IMG/VR virus record: IMGVR_UViG_3300040801_006072
Coordinates: 1-64,000 of that record
DNA from: a virus
Length of the DNA: 64,000 bases
Strand: one strand, 5' to 3'
In this document: in pieces, positions 8,313 through 18,502 of the stretch
Layout of the letters: each line of letters opens with the position of its first letter
Position numbering within the stretch: position 1 is the stretch's first letter
Notes under the pieces: model-generated
Seen by the model: only the letters and a program-made list of their open reading frames with translations
Database searches by the model: none
What the model was told of the DNA's origin: nothing
Made by a program: the position numbers and the translations under genes

Positions 8313-10588
8313 TATAACTTACAGCCTCCGTCTGTGCAGTCGTTGTCATCGTCAAATTCAATATCGTCGGATTGTCCGTCGTATGTGTTGCAGTAATACA
8401 AAGTCTTGCCGCCAATTCGATAAAAGTAAATGTCATCTTGTATCATGCGAGACATAGGAATCTCTTCCCCTGCAAAGTTTTGAGGGTTGTACCATGTGTT
8501 TGCTGAAATGGTCTGATCAAAATACTTTTGTGCAATTGCCACAATATTGAGATAGCCAATTGTGTTAGGCATATCCCACGCAAGCTCGTATTTATTTTTA
8601 AGGCGCGGATAACCGGGAACAACTTGCTTAAGGCGACCTTGTCCAGAACCTTTTACAGTAATGAAGCCGCGTGGTGGCTCAAATCCATTTGTGCCATTTG
8701 CAATTTGTGCAGACGTTTCCGCTGGCATGCCTGCGCTCAGTGTAGAGTTCATCATGCCATGTTCTTTTACTTGTTCACGTAACCAATCCCAGTCTTGCTT
8801 AGGATTGTGCGGAACAACTTCTTCGTCCAGTTCTTTCTTGTAAGTATCAATTGGCATTATGCCAAGGCTGTATTTGGTCTCGTCGAACTTAGGACAAGGA
8901 GCACCTCTTTCCTTAGCAACAGTCATACTTGCCTTCATTAGATAGAATTGGAACGCTTCCATCATCTCGTCCCAGTGCTCAACGGCACTGTTGTCGGAAT
9001 ATTTGTAATCGTTCTTTGCTAGCCAGTATGCCAAGTTAAAAATGCCAACGCCGATAGGACGACGATTTAAAGTAGCATTACGAGCAGCGGCAACTGGATA
9101 TTCTTGATAGTCTAGCAATTCGTTCAATGCTCTTACTAGCAAATCAAGTGGCTTCTCCATTTCACTTGGTTTCTTGATCTTACCAAGATTCAGTGCTGAC
9201 AGAGTACACAGTGCAATTTCGCCGTCCGGGTCGCCTGGATACTTCATTGGCTTAGTTGGTAGTGTAATCTCTGCACACAGGTTGCTCATTCTAATAGTTG
9301 CAATTGCTTCTAAGAAGCTTCCGTGTGTATTCGCATGGTCAACGTTCAGTTTATAAATGCGACCAGTTTCTTTTCGCTGAGTATGATAAAGAGTAAACAG
9401 TTCGACAGCAGGAATGCTTTTCTTCATAATGCTGGTCTTGCGCTCGTACTGTTCGTACAATTCGCGGAACTTCTCTTGATCATTAAAGAACGCTTCGTGC
9501 ATATCTGGCACTTCGTGTGGACTAAACAGGGTTATGTTTTCGCCTTTAATGAGGCGCTCATACATAAGTCCATTGAACTGAATACCGTAGTCCATGTGTC
9601 TTACCGCAGTTTCTTCTGTTCTTGTGTTACTTCGAAGTGTAAGAATGTTTTCAATTTCTAAGTGCCACAAAGGTGCGTACAGTGTTGCTGCACCACCACG
9701 GACGCCGCCTTGACTACAGCTCTTTACCGCAGACTGGAAAAGACGATAAAATGGCTGTACACCTGTGTGTCGAGTGTCACCACCACGAATCTCGCTGTCC
9801 ACTGCGCGAATGTGTCCGCCTTCGATACCGATGCCTGCTTTGCGACTGATGTAATCCACAATCGCATTTGATGTTGCATTAATAGAATCAAGGCTGTCGC
9901 CGCATTCAATTAGCACACAAGAACTGAACTGCTTAACCTTTGTTCTCATGCCTGCCATGATAGGAGTCGGCAAACTGATATCACCCTGACTCAGTGCATC
10001 GTAAAACTCTTGTACATACTTCAATCTTGTTTCTGCAGGGTAACGATGGAAAAGTGTAGCAGAGATCAAAATGTTAAGATACTGCGGAGTCTCGAACACT
10101 TTCTTAGTAACACGATTCTGAACCAGATACTTTCCGTGAAACTGCTCCATGCCAGCGAAAGAGTGACTGAAGTCACGAGTGTGATCGACAATCTTGTCTA
10201 GCTCTTCCCATTCTTCTTCCGTATACCAGTCCAAAAGTTTACTGGTGTATAGGCCCTGATTGATATTTCTTTTTACTAGATCGAGCAGTGGCCAAGGATC
10301 AAACTGTCCTAATGCTTCTTTACGTAGCTGGAACAGACGCAGGCGAGCAGCTACCCACTGATAGTTAGGCGTTTCTTCCGAGATCAGTTCATGCGCAGTT
10401 GCAATCATGATTTCGTGAATTTCGTCAGTGGTAATGCCTGGGTATAACTGTAACTGAGATTTAGTTTCAATCTGTGATACAGATACACCACTAATGCCGT
10501 CGGTGCCCCAGAAAAGTATTTTATGAATCTTATCGGGATCGAACTCTTCCTTGGTACCATCCCTTTTGGTTACCATGATCTGTTTCAT
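8312..10588 (-). CDS. nrdA: ribonucleotide reductase class Ia, alpha subunit
   Basis: Catalytic subunit making dNDPs. An N-terminal ATP-cone-like segment begins VTKRDGTKEEFDPDKI; the active-site loop NLCAEI carries the catalytic Asn-Cys-Glu; the C-terminal redox pair is in DCTDGGCKL. 758 aa matches the family. AAGGAA lies upstream of the ATG. Forms an operon with nrdB by a one-base overlap. Supplies deoxynucleotides together with ThyA and FolE in the same module. Confidence 0.96.
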   Translation of the reverse strand: MKQIMVTKRDGTKEEFDPDKIHKILFWGTDGISGVSVSQIETKSQLQLYPGITTDEIHEIMIATAHELISEETPNYQWVAARLRLFQLRKEALGQFDPWPLLDLVKRNINQGLYTSKLLDWYTEEEWEELDKIVDHTRDFSHSFAGMEQFHGKYLVQNRVTKKVFETPQYLNILISATLFHRYPAETRLKYVQEFYDALSQGDISLPTPIMAGMRTKVKQFSSCVLIECGDSLDSINATSNAIVDYISRKAGIGIEGGHIRAVDSEIRGGDTRHTGVQPFYRLFQSAVKSCSQGGVRGGAATLYAPLWHLEIENILTLRSNTRTEETAVRHMDYGIQFNGLMYERLIKGENITLFSPHEVPDMHEAFFNDQEKFRELYEQYERKTSIMKKSIPAVELFTLYHTQRKETGRIYKLNVDHANTHGSFLEAIATIRMSNLCAEITLPTKPMKYPGDPDGEIALCTLSALNLGKIKKPSEMEKPLDLLVRALNELLDYQEYPVAAARNATLNRRPIGVGIFNLAYWLAKNDYKYSDNSAVEHWDEMMEAFQFYLMKASMTVAKERGAPCPKFDETKYSLGIMPIDTYKKELDEEVVPHNPKQDWDWLREQVKEHGMMNSTLSAGMPAETSAQIANGTNGFEPPRGFITVKGSGQGRLKQVVPGYPRLKNKYELAWDMPNTIGYLNIVAIAQKYFDQTISANTWYNPQNFAGEEIPMSRMIQDDIYFYRIGGKTLYYCNTYDGQSDDIEFDDDNDCTDGGCKL

Positions 10589-10601
10589 ATACTTTCCTTG
10601 G

Positions 10602-11033
10602 TTATGATATCTGTTTTATTTGTTTGTCAAAAGTGTCTAGAACTTTTAGATTAGATTGCAGATTTGCCAATTTACTTATCGTGCCTAGTTCGTAGTTAAG
10701 TACGTCTTGATTGTCTACGACCGCCACTAAGAAACGGTCACTGCCGTCGTCTATTAACCAAATAGCAACGTCGTGATCTAAAAGTTTTAGAGTATAATAA
10801 ATTAGAAGACTAATGGTGTTTTCGCAGAACTCTTCGTAGTAAAGAATTTCCCACGGCAAGGGCCAAGCCTCTGGCGTGTAAAAGTCTATGCTTCGGGTAC
10901 CTATCGGAACGTCGCGAAAAAAATCTGCAACAGATTCTTTCTGCTGTTCTTTGTCCAGTGATGCAATCTGATTACGAAAATCTTTCCACAGATCACACCT
11001 CTGTTGAGAGGATAGGTTATTCCACTTTGACAC
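10602..11033 (-). CDS. conserved phage hypothetical, 143 aa
   Basis: Soluble protein with a central segment WPLPWEILYYEEFC that I recall from T4-like marine phages, followed by a helix of hydrophobic residues and a beta-rich end. No function known. Lies 13 nt upstream of nrdA in the same direction. Confidence 0.65.
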   Translation of the reverse strand: MSKWNNLSSQQRCDLWKDFRNQIASLDKEQQKESVADFFRDVPIGTRSIDFYTPEAWPLPWEILYYEEFCENTISLLIYYTLKLLDHDVAIWLIDDGSDRFLVAVVDNQDVLNYELGTISKLANLQSNLKVLDTFDKQIKQIS

Positions 11034-11062
11034 AGTCTATCTTATTATTATGTGTTTTGTGT

Positions 11063-12172
11063 TTATGTCAGGCCAGTGCCTGTTTTCCATGAGTCTAAGG
11101 TGTAAGTCATAGTCAAGTCAGCAATGTCGTTGTTTCGAACTACAAGCTGAACAACGTCACTTGACCCGATTGTGGTTAGCCTTGCCTCAAAGAATAAAGT
11201 AGATGTACCACCTACTTCAAGAAACTCATCTGTAACTTGTGCCGGGTTTGGTGTGGCACTTGGGTTACTAACAATTTGCAGGGTCCCTGTTCTGGAATAA
11301 TCTCCTGCAACATTGTTCATACTGTAGTCTACAAAATATGCATCCGCAGTATCAAAAGCTGAATTAAATATTAACACACCTTCGGGTGTGCTGTCAACTG
11401 GAATGTCTACCTGTCGAAGTGGATTTGCGGCTTCCACTACCGCAGTGGTAGTCTCCGTAAAGATCTCAATGTTCTGAGAAACTGTTGCAATACCGAGTGG
11501 TCCGTTATTGGCCTCGTAAATGTCATTCATCAATGACGCAATTGCACCAGTGTCTTCTGTTGTAAATTCGTTTGATAGAATAGGTGGACCCATGCCTGGG
11601 ATTAGATCACCTACATTACGATAATCGTTTGTTATGCCGTCATCGGAGAATTGAAGATCTAAGAATTCGTTTGGACGAGAGCCATCTATAGAAATTCCTA
11701 CGTATGCTTGTGTAACTTGATCAGGAGTAAGCAAATTGTTCAGTGTAGTCAGGTCAGGAAGTGGAGGACTAACAACGCCTGGAACCGGAGACTGACTGTT
11801 AATATATCCTAGGTACGCCCTAGTATAATATTGATAGGTACCTGGGGATACCGAAGAATCTACCAAGTTCACTAGTACAAAGAAATCGCATAGCGTGGCC
11901 AATGTTTCGTATATAGGAAGAATATCGGGGTTTCTGTCTGGAAACGCCACAGCCACAATGTGCTCATTTAAATAACTGTTGCCAATGTCCGGTGTTGCCT
12001 GATCTCGATACAGTTCGATAGTGAGTGGCAATCCTGAACCGGTTGGTCCTGCACCTATGAAAAGTTGTCCAGTATCTAAACAAAATCCTAGTTCAGCAGG
12101 AGCCAGCGGCTGAGGTAAATTTCTTCTCAGTCCACTCTTCTGTTGAAGTTTGGCAATAATCTGATCAGTCAT
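11063..12172 (-). CDS. virion adhesion/fibre protein with Mtd-like N-terminus, 369 aa
   Basis: The N-terminus (IIAKLQQKSGLRRNLPQPL, then ELGFCLDTGQLFIG) has the short beta module seen at the start of many tail fibres and the Bordetella phage Mtd protein; the same module opens the protein at 15729-17756. The remainder is beta-rich and low in charge, ending with a domain similar to the middle of that larger paralogue. Probably tail-fibre or baseplate-peripheral. Start overlaps the upstream stop by one base. Confidence 0.7.
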   Translation of the reverse strand: MTDQIIAKLQQKSGLRRNLPQPLAPAELGFCLDTGQLFIGAGPTGSGLPLTIELYRDQATPDIGNSYLNEHIVAVAFPDRNPDILPIYETLATLCDFFVLVNLVDSSVSPGTYQYYTRAYLGYINSQSPVPGVVSPPLPDLTTLNNLLTPDQVTQAYVGISIDGSRPNEFLDLQFSDDGITNDYRNVGDLIPGMGPPILSNEFTTEDTGAIASLMNDIYEANNGPLGIATVSQNIEIFTETTTAVVEAANPLRQVDIPVDSTPEGVLIFNSAFDTADAYFVDYSMNNVAGDYSRTGTLQIVSNPSATPNPAQVTDEFLEVGGTSTLFFEARLTTIGSSDVVQLVVRNNDIADLTMTYTLDSWKTGTGLT

Positions 12173-15100
12173 TAAGGATTACTCACCAGCTTGTTCTTGA
12201 GGTGATAACGATATGTACCTGTTACTGTTCTGCCTGCGTCTGCAACATTAAACAGCAGTCTACCTGATCTACCAATAACTACTTCGCCCGCTGCTGGAGT
12301 TGCAGTTGGATCAGTAATTATAACAGCAGGTGTGCCGTCTAGGAATATCTGTCTAACACCATCGTCATATTCATATGTAGACAAATCACGGAAGTTGTTA
12401 TCATTGACCAGTCCGTCTACCTCAACATACAGTGAAGTGTCGGTATAATCCAGTACAACATTGTCTACTTCCATTGGGTGGTTTAGTTCCCAGCGGTGTG
12501 CAACAACCATATCATCGGAGTTTGCACCATAAGTATGAACTGTTACTGAATTTCTTAGTAGAGTAATGGCGCCTGCAGTTCTTGAAATTTCCCAATCATC
12601 ATTTGGGTCAAAATCAGTTATTGTAGAAATGTTAGTTACTACACCGTTGTCTACTACCCAAAGATCGACAACACCAGCAGTATTATCAGTTCCGTCTAGC
12701 TCGAGCATCATACCAATATATGGAAGGCCTGAGACAACCGAATTAAGCTGTGAATCACTTAGCCATGTTGCTTTATCAGCATCTCTCACAATACCGAAGA
12801 AAGACTCTTGGCTAAATGCTCCGCCAGTTCGGAAGTGCGGATATAGATTGAATCTAATCGAAAAATCACCGGTTAGTACCTGCTGCGAGAAATCACCAAA
12901 CTGGTCTGCAACTCTAGCTGTTGTGGTGCTGCCGGTCCATCCTGGTTCCGAGAATCTGCTAGCAGATGATTTACTGTTCATATGCAGTGGTTCGCCTACT
13001 ACGGCGCCTGCGGCTACACCTGGCACAGTTGCAGGAACAAACGTATCGCCTTCGATGCTTCCCCATACGTGAGCTTTTAGTTCGTAATCAAACCTAGTAG
13101 CATCGTCTTTGAAGATTCCGTCAGCAACATAAACGTCATAGAAATCAGTAACAATAAAGTTGCCCGGGTCAGCAGGTGATCCTGCGTCCTCTTCAAAACG
13201 AATTTGTAGACCGTCAATTAGCGTTTCGTCACCAACATGAGTTACTTTACTGTTTGGGTTGCCTAGTACCCAGTTCGCTCCGTCCCAGCCAAATTCATCG
13301 TAGATGTCAAATGGGCCGCCGCGGAAGTCATCGCTTGACACATCTTCGTTTGCCATATGATAAATCATCCAACGGTAATCGCCTGCAGAGTTCGCTCTAA
13401 TCTGAGAAATATATAATCCTTGTCCGAGGTATTCTGCTGCGGAGTATATTCCTTCGAAACTACCAAAGTTCACTCGGATGGCTGGGTCACCCGCTTGTCG
13501 ATCTACCAAGGACGCTTGCGATTGACTAGCGTTAATAGCATTACCTACGATAATCCATTCTTTGTCGTTAGTGGAATCATATACCGGGCAAAAATTACAT
13601 CTCTCTAATCCCGTAGTGCCGCCAATTGTAGGGGATCCCCAATCTACAAATCGGAATCCGTCGTCGTCGTATTCATTGACTACCCATGTATAATTCGGCG
13701 TTTCACCAGTAGGGAAAATATTTCTTACTGCGAACCCTTGTAAATTCGGAGTTTCAGTTACAGTATTTAGGAATACTTCGTCCGATGTGCTACCTGCAGA
13801 TCCATCGATACTCCACCAAGTTAGTTGCCCGGCAGTAACAGTATCGTTAAAGCTGGTAGGTGTTAAGATTGCGAAACGCTCAAATGTTGGATTATCACGG
13901 AATGCCCAGTAGTCAAATATTAGGCCATTCATGTTCGCTTCGTTTGCACCGTTAGCCGTTACTCCATCGGTGTCAGCAAAACCTGTAATCAAGAATTGGT
14001 TAGCTGTAGAATTATTCAGTACAGTCCAGTTAGCACCTTGGTCGTCTGAATAGCAAAACTCTTGTCCGAAAATTGCATACCAACGTTCGCCGTTGTTAAT
14101 TCTTAAATCACTGTAGCGAGTGTTAGTACAAATGCCGTAACACGCAGTTGCGTTCTGTACACCAGCTGGTGTAATTTGAGTCACTGTCCACGAAGAACTT
14201 AACGGAGTTCTATCAATTCTCCATAGACCCGTTGCGGCACATGCTACCAATATTGTTCCGTCTTCGAATGTTCTTACCTGTCTGATATCAGTACAAGGCA
14301 GTGCAGGAGTCGAAAGTGTGTCAATAGTCAACTGATCTGCTTTTGCATTGATATTCAGCACATTGATACCGTCTGTGTCCCAGGATACAAATTCTGGGAA
14401 AGCATATCTTTGAATTACAGCTTTTCTACCAGGTACTGTTACAGTTCTAGCTCGCTCAAATTCTCTAGCCTGACAACCATGTACTCTCTCGATTATGTCT
14501 TCCGGCTTGCGATTAATTTCGTCTGGTAGCCAAGGGATGTCGACATCATTGCCTTGGAAACCACCGGAACCTGCAAAGCCTACGTAACTTCTTCTGGAAA
14601 ACTTATATTCTGCTGTACCTACGGCACCACCTGTTGTGATTTCAATTTTGTATAGGCTAGGAAGACCTGGACCTGTCCAGCTAGTATCTGTAGTTATAGT
14701 GTCAGAAACAATTGCTGAACCCAAACTAGTACCAACGTTTGCTGCATCCAAGAATGGCCTCACAGAAGCAAACGGTGGTTGAGTAACCGACTGTGCTCGC
14801 AAGAAAGTGTTTTGGACAACAGTGTCTGTTGGTCTTCTTAGATCAATTTGATGAGTAACACGATTAGCAGTAAAAGGTGCTGGCGGCGAAGCAATGTTAC
14901 TTGTTAACTGTACTCCGGAGAAGAATGAACCTACTGAGTCATTAAGATCAAAGTTTCTGTTAAACTGAATATATCCTTCGAGCTGGCTTTGGCCGCTTCG
15001 GCCTGCACCAGAACCGAAACCATTGTTAAAGTTTCTTCCGGGTGCCAACTGAGGTCTTTCAATAAGACCTTCAGGAAAAGATGCACCAATGCCGCCAATT

Positions 15101-15729
15101 GAGCGATCTAGCGCCTGCTGCAAAAGTTCATCAGTTGTATATTCGAGATCAGGAGCATACTGTGCTGCTTCGTCTGTGTCTAAAAACAGCTGATATCTTG
15201 CAGTCAGAATTTCGCTGGTTGTTTGAGTACATGGAGTAGTCAACGGAGCAACCGAGAACAATTCGTTCGTGTTAACGTTACCATCAGGAGCAATCAGGAA
15301 TGTATTGATTATTCTTGTATTAGTTGTAGGCGGATCCCAACGGTTCTGCCATTGCCAAAACGCAGGATTAGAGCCACCTGGATCAATAAATTCGACCTGT
15401 GGTATGCCAGTGATAACGTCACCGAATATTCCGTCAATCGTATCGGACGTTGTGTCATTTGAGAAACTGTTCACATTGAAAGACGACGCTGTTTTTCCTT
15501 GATATTTTCTAGAAGTCAGTACAATTCGAACACCTGAGCTTATTGATGTTTCTCCGGTAGTAGAATTCCTCGATAAGACAACAACGGGGTTATCGACAAT
15601 GATTTTTTGAAAAACTGCATAACTAACATCATTCTCGATTTCGAATGTTTCTAGCTCTTCTATAGGACGCCATTCGCCATCAACGAATTCTGCTTTATGC
15701 TTAGTTACTGTGTATAATCCTCTTGGCAT
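12172..15729 (-). CDS. large virion adhesin with Asp-box and lectin-like region, 1185 aa
   Basis: Longest gene of the fibre module. An Asp-box SDDQGANW lies at 561-568 within a beta-rich part that looks like a propeller blade series. The C-terminal third (about 900-1090) has the pattern of a laminin-G/concanavalin-like lectin fold (DFSIRFNLYPHF, later DDWEISRTAG). Such parts bind or cleave surface glycans; catalytic residues are not evident, so binding is the safer inference. Overlaps the upstream gene by one base. Confidence 0.7.
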   Translation of the reverse strand: MPRGLYTVTKHKAEFVDGEWRPIEELETFEIENDVSYAVFQKIIVDNPVVVLSRNSTTGETSISSGVRIVLTSRKYQGKTASSFNVNSFSNDTTSDTIDGIFGDVITGIPQVEFIDPGGSNPAFWQWQNRWDPPTTNTRIINTFLIAPDGNVNTNELFSVAPLTTPCTQTTSEILTARYQLFLDTDEAAQYAPDLEYTTDELLQQALDRSIGGIGASFPEGLIERPQLAPGRNFNNGFGSGAGRSGQSQLEGYIQFNRNFDLNDSVGSFFSGVQLTSNIASPPAPFTANRVTHQIDLRRPTDTVVQNTFLRAQSVTQPPFASVRPFLDAANVGTSLGSAIVSDTITTDTSWTGPGLPSLYKIEITTGGAVGTAEYKFSRRSYVGFAGSGGFQGNDVDIPWLPDEINRKPEDIIERVHGCQAREFERARTVTVPGRKAVIQRYAFPEFVSWDTDGINVLNINAKADQLTIDTLSTPALPCTDIRQVRTFEDGTILVACAATGLWRIDRTPLSSSWTVTQITPAGVQNATACYGICTNTRYSDLRINNGERWYAIFGQEFCYSDDQGANWTVLNNSTANQFLITGFADTDGVTANGANEANMNGLIFDYWAFRDNPTFERFAILTPTSFNDTVTAGQLTWWSIDGSAGSTSDEVFLNTVTETPNLQGFAVRNIFPTGETPNYTWVVNEYDDDGFRFVDWGSPTIGGTTGLERCNFCPVYDSTNDKEWIIVGNAINASQSQASLVDRQAGDPAIRVNFGSFEGIYSAAEYLGQGLYISQIRANSAGDYRWMIYHMANEDVSSDDFRGGPFDIYDEFGWDGANWVLGNPNSKVTHVGDETLIDGLQIRFEEDAGSPADPGNFIVTDFYDVYVADGIFKDDATRFDYELKAHVWGSIEGDTFVPATVPGVAAGAVVGEPLHMNSKSSASRFSEPGWTGSTTTARVADQFGDFSQQVLTGDFSIRFNLYPHFRTGGAFSQESFFGIVRDADKATWLSDSQLNSVVSGLPYIGMMLELDGTDNTAGVVDLWVVDNGVVTNISTITDFDPNDDWEISRTAGAITLLRNSVTVHTYGANSDDMVVAHRWELNHPMEVDNVVLDYTDTSLYVEVDGLVNDNNFRDLSTYEYDDGVRQIFLDGTPAVIITDPTATPAAGEVVIGRSGRLLFNVADAGRTVTGTYRYHLKNKLVSNP

Positions 15730-17756
15730 TAAGGTCCACCTATATTAATTCCGTTTAATCGTTCGACAAAGAAGTCAGTTAATTCTGCTCCTTCGCCTTG
15801 AATCTGGGCGCCGCTTGTATCGCTTGCTTGCTCTTGCGGCAAAATTGTTACTTTTGATAAGTTAAAATCATTAAAAAATACACCGGTTGCCTGTATAGGT
15901 GCGCCGGATTGATCTTGTGCAATTACTGTTTCAATTCCTATTCTTCCTATATCAACCGTGATGCTGGCGCGATCGCTGCCAATTGCACAAGTACGACTAG
16001 TATTTATAACTGAACTTTGTTTATTTATCTGTCCAGAAAGCACACGGTCTCTAGCAAAATACAGCTTTGGAGCGCCTAGTCCAAGTGGTCTCCACACTGC
16101 GGCAACAGTATAATAAGCGGTCGGACTAACCGGTATGTTTGCATAGTTTCGATCTTTGCCTGGCACAAATTCGATCAGTACAAAATCGTCGCCGTCGACT
16201 CGGTAGACATTTGTTCCGATGTAGTTGACGCTGGCTGGGTCAGTGATAAACTCTGCATCTGGCGGCCAATTCCAAAAAATCTGTTCAGTATTTGGATCTG
16301 GTGTCTGGCACGGTGGAGTCTGTATTACTGGTTCACCCGATGGATCTAGTATTAGGTCAGTTACAAACAGTGCTGCTGGTCGTTCATTTTCACTCGAACT
16401 TGCAGTGCCGCCGAATCCAGGCTGGCCAACTAGTACCTCGCCTTCACCGGCAATTGTTAATGTTTCTGCCTGCGGCACACGAACAATCTCGACTTCATCA
16501 GAAAGTACCACACTGTTAAACGGATCGGTTACTGTGACTCTTAACACAGTTCCGGTTGCAGGCTGAGCTTGCAGTATTAGACCGGTTACTTGTTCTCCAG
16601 GGTTACTAATGGTGACTGGGTCACCTGACACATACTCCCACAAGAATGTAAAGGTCGATGTGTCCATTATCTCATCGCCCTGTGGATCAAATGTTCTAAC
16701 ATCTACCTGCGTTAGGACACCACATATGACCTGCTGGTCTTCACTAATCTCAATCGCAGCAAGAACCGGGCCGCTCGGTGCTAGATCATCAGCAACACTT
16801 GGCCACCTAACTACTCGGTATGTCATGATCATATCGAGACAGTTATTGTTTTCAGCAACCAGTGAAACAGTGTTAGAAGCACCTGCAAAAGTGGTGTCTA
16901 CTCTGAAGTTAAGGGTTGCAGTAGTCGTACCCTGTAACTCGGTAAAAAATGTATTAAATTCGGCGTCTACAGAGGCCGCTGCGACGTTTATGCGCCCTAC
17001 TCTAGCATACTCACAGGTTTCGCTTACTAGGCTATAATCTATGCTTAATCCTGTGATTGGAGGATAATCAAAGTTCAGTACTTCTTTTTCTGCTGCATCT
17101 ATTCGTATGCTTGTCGGTGCTGCTTCAGTAGCACGAATTGTGGCTCGCTGAATTTCGATGTTGTCAAGTGTATTAACTAGTCCCAGGCTACCGTGAATAG
17201 TGTTTATAAGTTCACTGATGCACCCAATATCTTCGCCTGTGTAGAATGCATCTACATTTGGATCTGCAACATCGCCTCTAGCTGGCAGCGGGTTAAGGTA
17301 GAAATTTTGAAACTGAGTGATTTCACCTACCCAGGTTTCTGTGCCGAGGCCTGCACCAGGTTTGCTTCCTGGTGCTGTCTGATATCCTACATATGCTCTT
17401 TCAACTACTCGTACAGTTTTTGCATTATCCGGATTATCTAAAACAGTTCTGGTCGCAATGCAAAAATAGTCTGCGCCAGTATCAGCAAGAATAGTATTCG
17501 GGTCAAACGTGTCGTTGAAAGTAGGAGGATCAATAAAAAGGATATGATCGTCGATGTACAGATTCGCAATTCCAATATCGTTAGAATCGTACAGACGCGT
17601 GGTTAGGGTGACTGTGCTGTTTGGGTCTTGAGAATTTGCACCAATATAAATCTGTTCGGTGTCTTCAGTGAATCCAATCTCACCCTGGCTTAGAGGCTGC
17701 GGAAGCTCTCGACGTTCGCCTCGGCGATTTTGAATACGAGCAATGATATCTGCCAT
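15729..17756 (-). CDS. virion fibre protein with Mtd-like N-terminus, 675 aa
   Basis: Starts with the same module as the 369-aa protein (RRGERRELPQPLSQGEIGF, then EDTEQIYIGA). A middle part has Ig-like sandwich character (FLWEYVSGDPV; TVTDPFNSVVLSDEVEI), and a later segment has fibronectin-like spacing (YYTVAAVWRPLGLGAPKLYFA). A late octamer lies 24 nt upstream and AGGATG serves as Shine-Dalgarno. With the two downstream genes it forms a one-base-overlap operon. Confidence 0.7.
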   Translation of the reverse strand: MADIIARIQNRRGERRELPQPLSQGEIGFTEDTEQIYIGANSQDPNSTVTLTTRLYDSNDIGIANLYIDDHILFIDPPTFNDTFDPNTILADTGADYFCIATRTVLDNPDNAKTVRVVERAYVGYQTAPGSKPGAGLGTETWVGEITQFQNFYLNPLPARGDVADPNVDAFYTGEDIGCISELINTIHGSLGLVNTLDNIEIQRATIRATEAAPTSIRIDAAEKEVLNFDYPPITGLSIDYSLVSETCEYARVGRINVAAASVDAEFNTFFTELQGTTTATLNFRVDTTFAGASNTVSLVAENNNCLDMIMTYRVVRWPSVADDLAPSGPVLAAIEISEDQQVICGVLTQVDVRTFDPQGDEIMDTSTFTFLWEYVSGDPVTISNPGEQVTGLILQAQPATGTVLRVTVTDPFNSVVLSDEVEIVRVPQAETLTIAGEGEVLVGQPGFGGTASSSENERPAALFVTDLILDPSGEPVIQTPPCQTPDPNTEQIFWNWPPDAEFITDPASVNYIGTNVYRVDGDDFVLIEFVPGKDRNYANIPVSPTAYYTVAAVWRPLGLGAPKLYFARDRVLSGQINKQSSVINTSRTCAIGSDRASITVDIGRIGIETVIAQDQSGAPIQATGVFFNDFNLSKVTILPQEQASDTSGAQIQGEGAELTDFFVERLNGINIGGP

Positions 17757-17779
17757 TTGTACATCCTAACCGTTTTGTG

Positions 17780-17787
17780 TATTTATC
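17780..17787 (-). promoter_or_regulatory. late-promoter octamer GATAAATA
   Basis: GATAAATA 23 nt upstream of the 675-aa fibre gene, in the gap after the PD-(D/E)XK nuclease stop. Spacing to the Shine-Dalgarno and ATG is that expected of a T4-like late promoter. Confidence 0.65.
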
Positions 17788-17795
17788 TAGGTTTA

Positions 17796-18461
17796 CTAGA
17801 TTCCAAACTGGTCGTAGAACGTGTACAAACGATCGTACCACTTCTCCTTGTATTCTCTGAATTCTGCGCCTTCTATTACGAACTCTAAATAATGCCCTGT
17901 ATGGCAGCCCATCATAATCACGCCTTTTTCGATCTGACCGTCGAACATAGCATTGTGTGCTTCTGCGTATGCTGCTAGCTGCAAGAAGTAATCTTCAATC
18001 CATTCTTTCTTTTTGAACTTACGTGAATTTTTAAAATCCATGATTGCCGGCTTGCCATCGTGCACACCAACAAGGTCAGTTGTGCCTGCATACAGTTCCG
18101 GATTGAATAGACCAACTTCTACGCCCCATACTTCGTCAACTTTCGATAGCCCGCGCTTAATGATCATATCTGTCATTAAACGAGTTAGCATATTTCCTTC
18201 AGGCTTAGTGCCTTCTAGAATATAGTTTTCTAAGTTAAGGTGTAGTTGGTTACCAATGTTAACTGCTTGCTTGACAATTCTGTCGGCTTCTTCTTCGCCT
18301 ACAGATTCTCGCCATTTAACTAGAAAGGATTTGTCTTTGGTATTATCTAGGACAGTAGTAACGGACGGCAAAGATCTGCCTTCGCCTACTATGTAGTGTC
18401 GACCGTGTTTTCCTTCTGTTCTTTGGAGTTCTCTATACTTATACGGGTTGGTCAAAGTCAT
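17796..18461 (-). CDS. PD-(D/E)XK exonuclease (RecB/MGME1-like)
   Basis: Nuclease core is visible: His74 in GNQLH, Glu115, Asp129 in GTTDLVG, Asp142-Phe-Lys144, and the QLAAYA helix (161-166). This is the arrangement of RecB-family and MGME1-like DNA exonucleases. 221 aa. It is flanked by virion genes yet has its own near-consensus sigma70 promoter, so it is probably early and acts in recombination or host DNA breakdown. No Shine-Dalgarno; the -10 box is 6 nt from the ATG. The stop is UAG followed immediately by UAA. Confidence 0.85.
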   Translation of the reverse strand: MTLTNPYKYRELQRTEGKHGRHYIVGEGRSLPSVTTVLDNTKDKSFLVKWRESVGEEEADRIVKQAVNIGNQLHLNLENYILEGTKPEGNMLTRLMTDMIIKRGLSKVDEVWGVEVGLFNPELYAGTTDLVGVHDGKPAIMDFKNSRKFKKKEWIEDYFLQLAAYAEAHNAMFDGQIEKGVIMMGCHTGHYLEFVIEGAEFREYKEKWYDRLYTFYDQFGI

Positions 18462-18467
18462 AGGAAG

Positions 18468-18496
18468 ATTATACGCGAAAGTCTAAAGAAAGTCAA
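18468..18496 (-). promoter_or_regulatory. sigma70 promoter, nuclease gene
   Basis: Minus strand: TTGACT (18491-18496), 17-nt spacer, TATAAT (18468-18473); 11 of 12 consensus bases. The ATG begins 6 nt after TATAAT, so transcription should start at or next to the A of the start codon (leaderless). Confidence 0.8.
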
Positions 18497-18502
18497 CCGG
18501 TG

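Noticed and set aside
8528-9871. Several plus-strand frames opposite nrdA
   Set aside because: Shadows of the strongly conserved nrdA frame; no Shine-Dalgarno or recognisable domains.
10601-10630. TTGACA-18-CATAAC before nrdA
   Set aside because: TTGACA lies in the coding end of the upstream gene and the -10 is poor; probably chance.
16001-16029. TATAAATA and GATAAATA copies inside a fibre gene
   Set aside because: Both lie within coding sequence with no nearby gene start.
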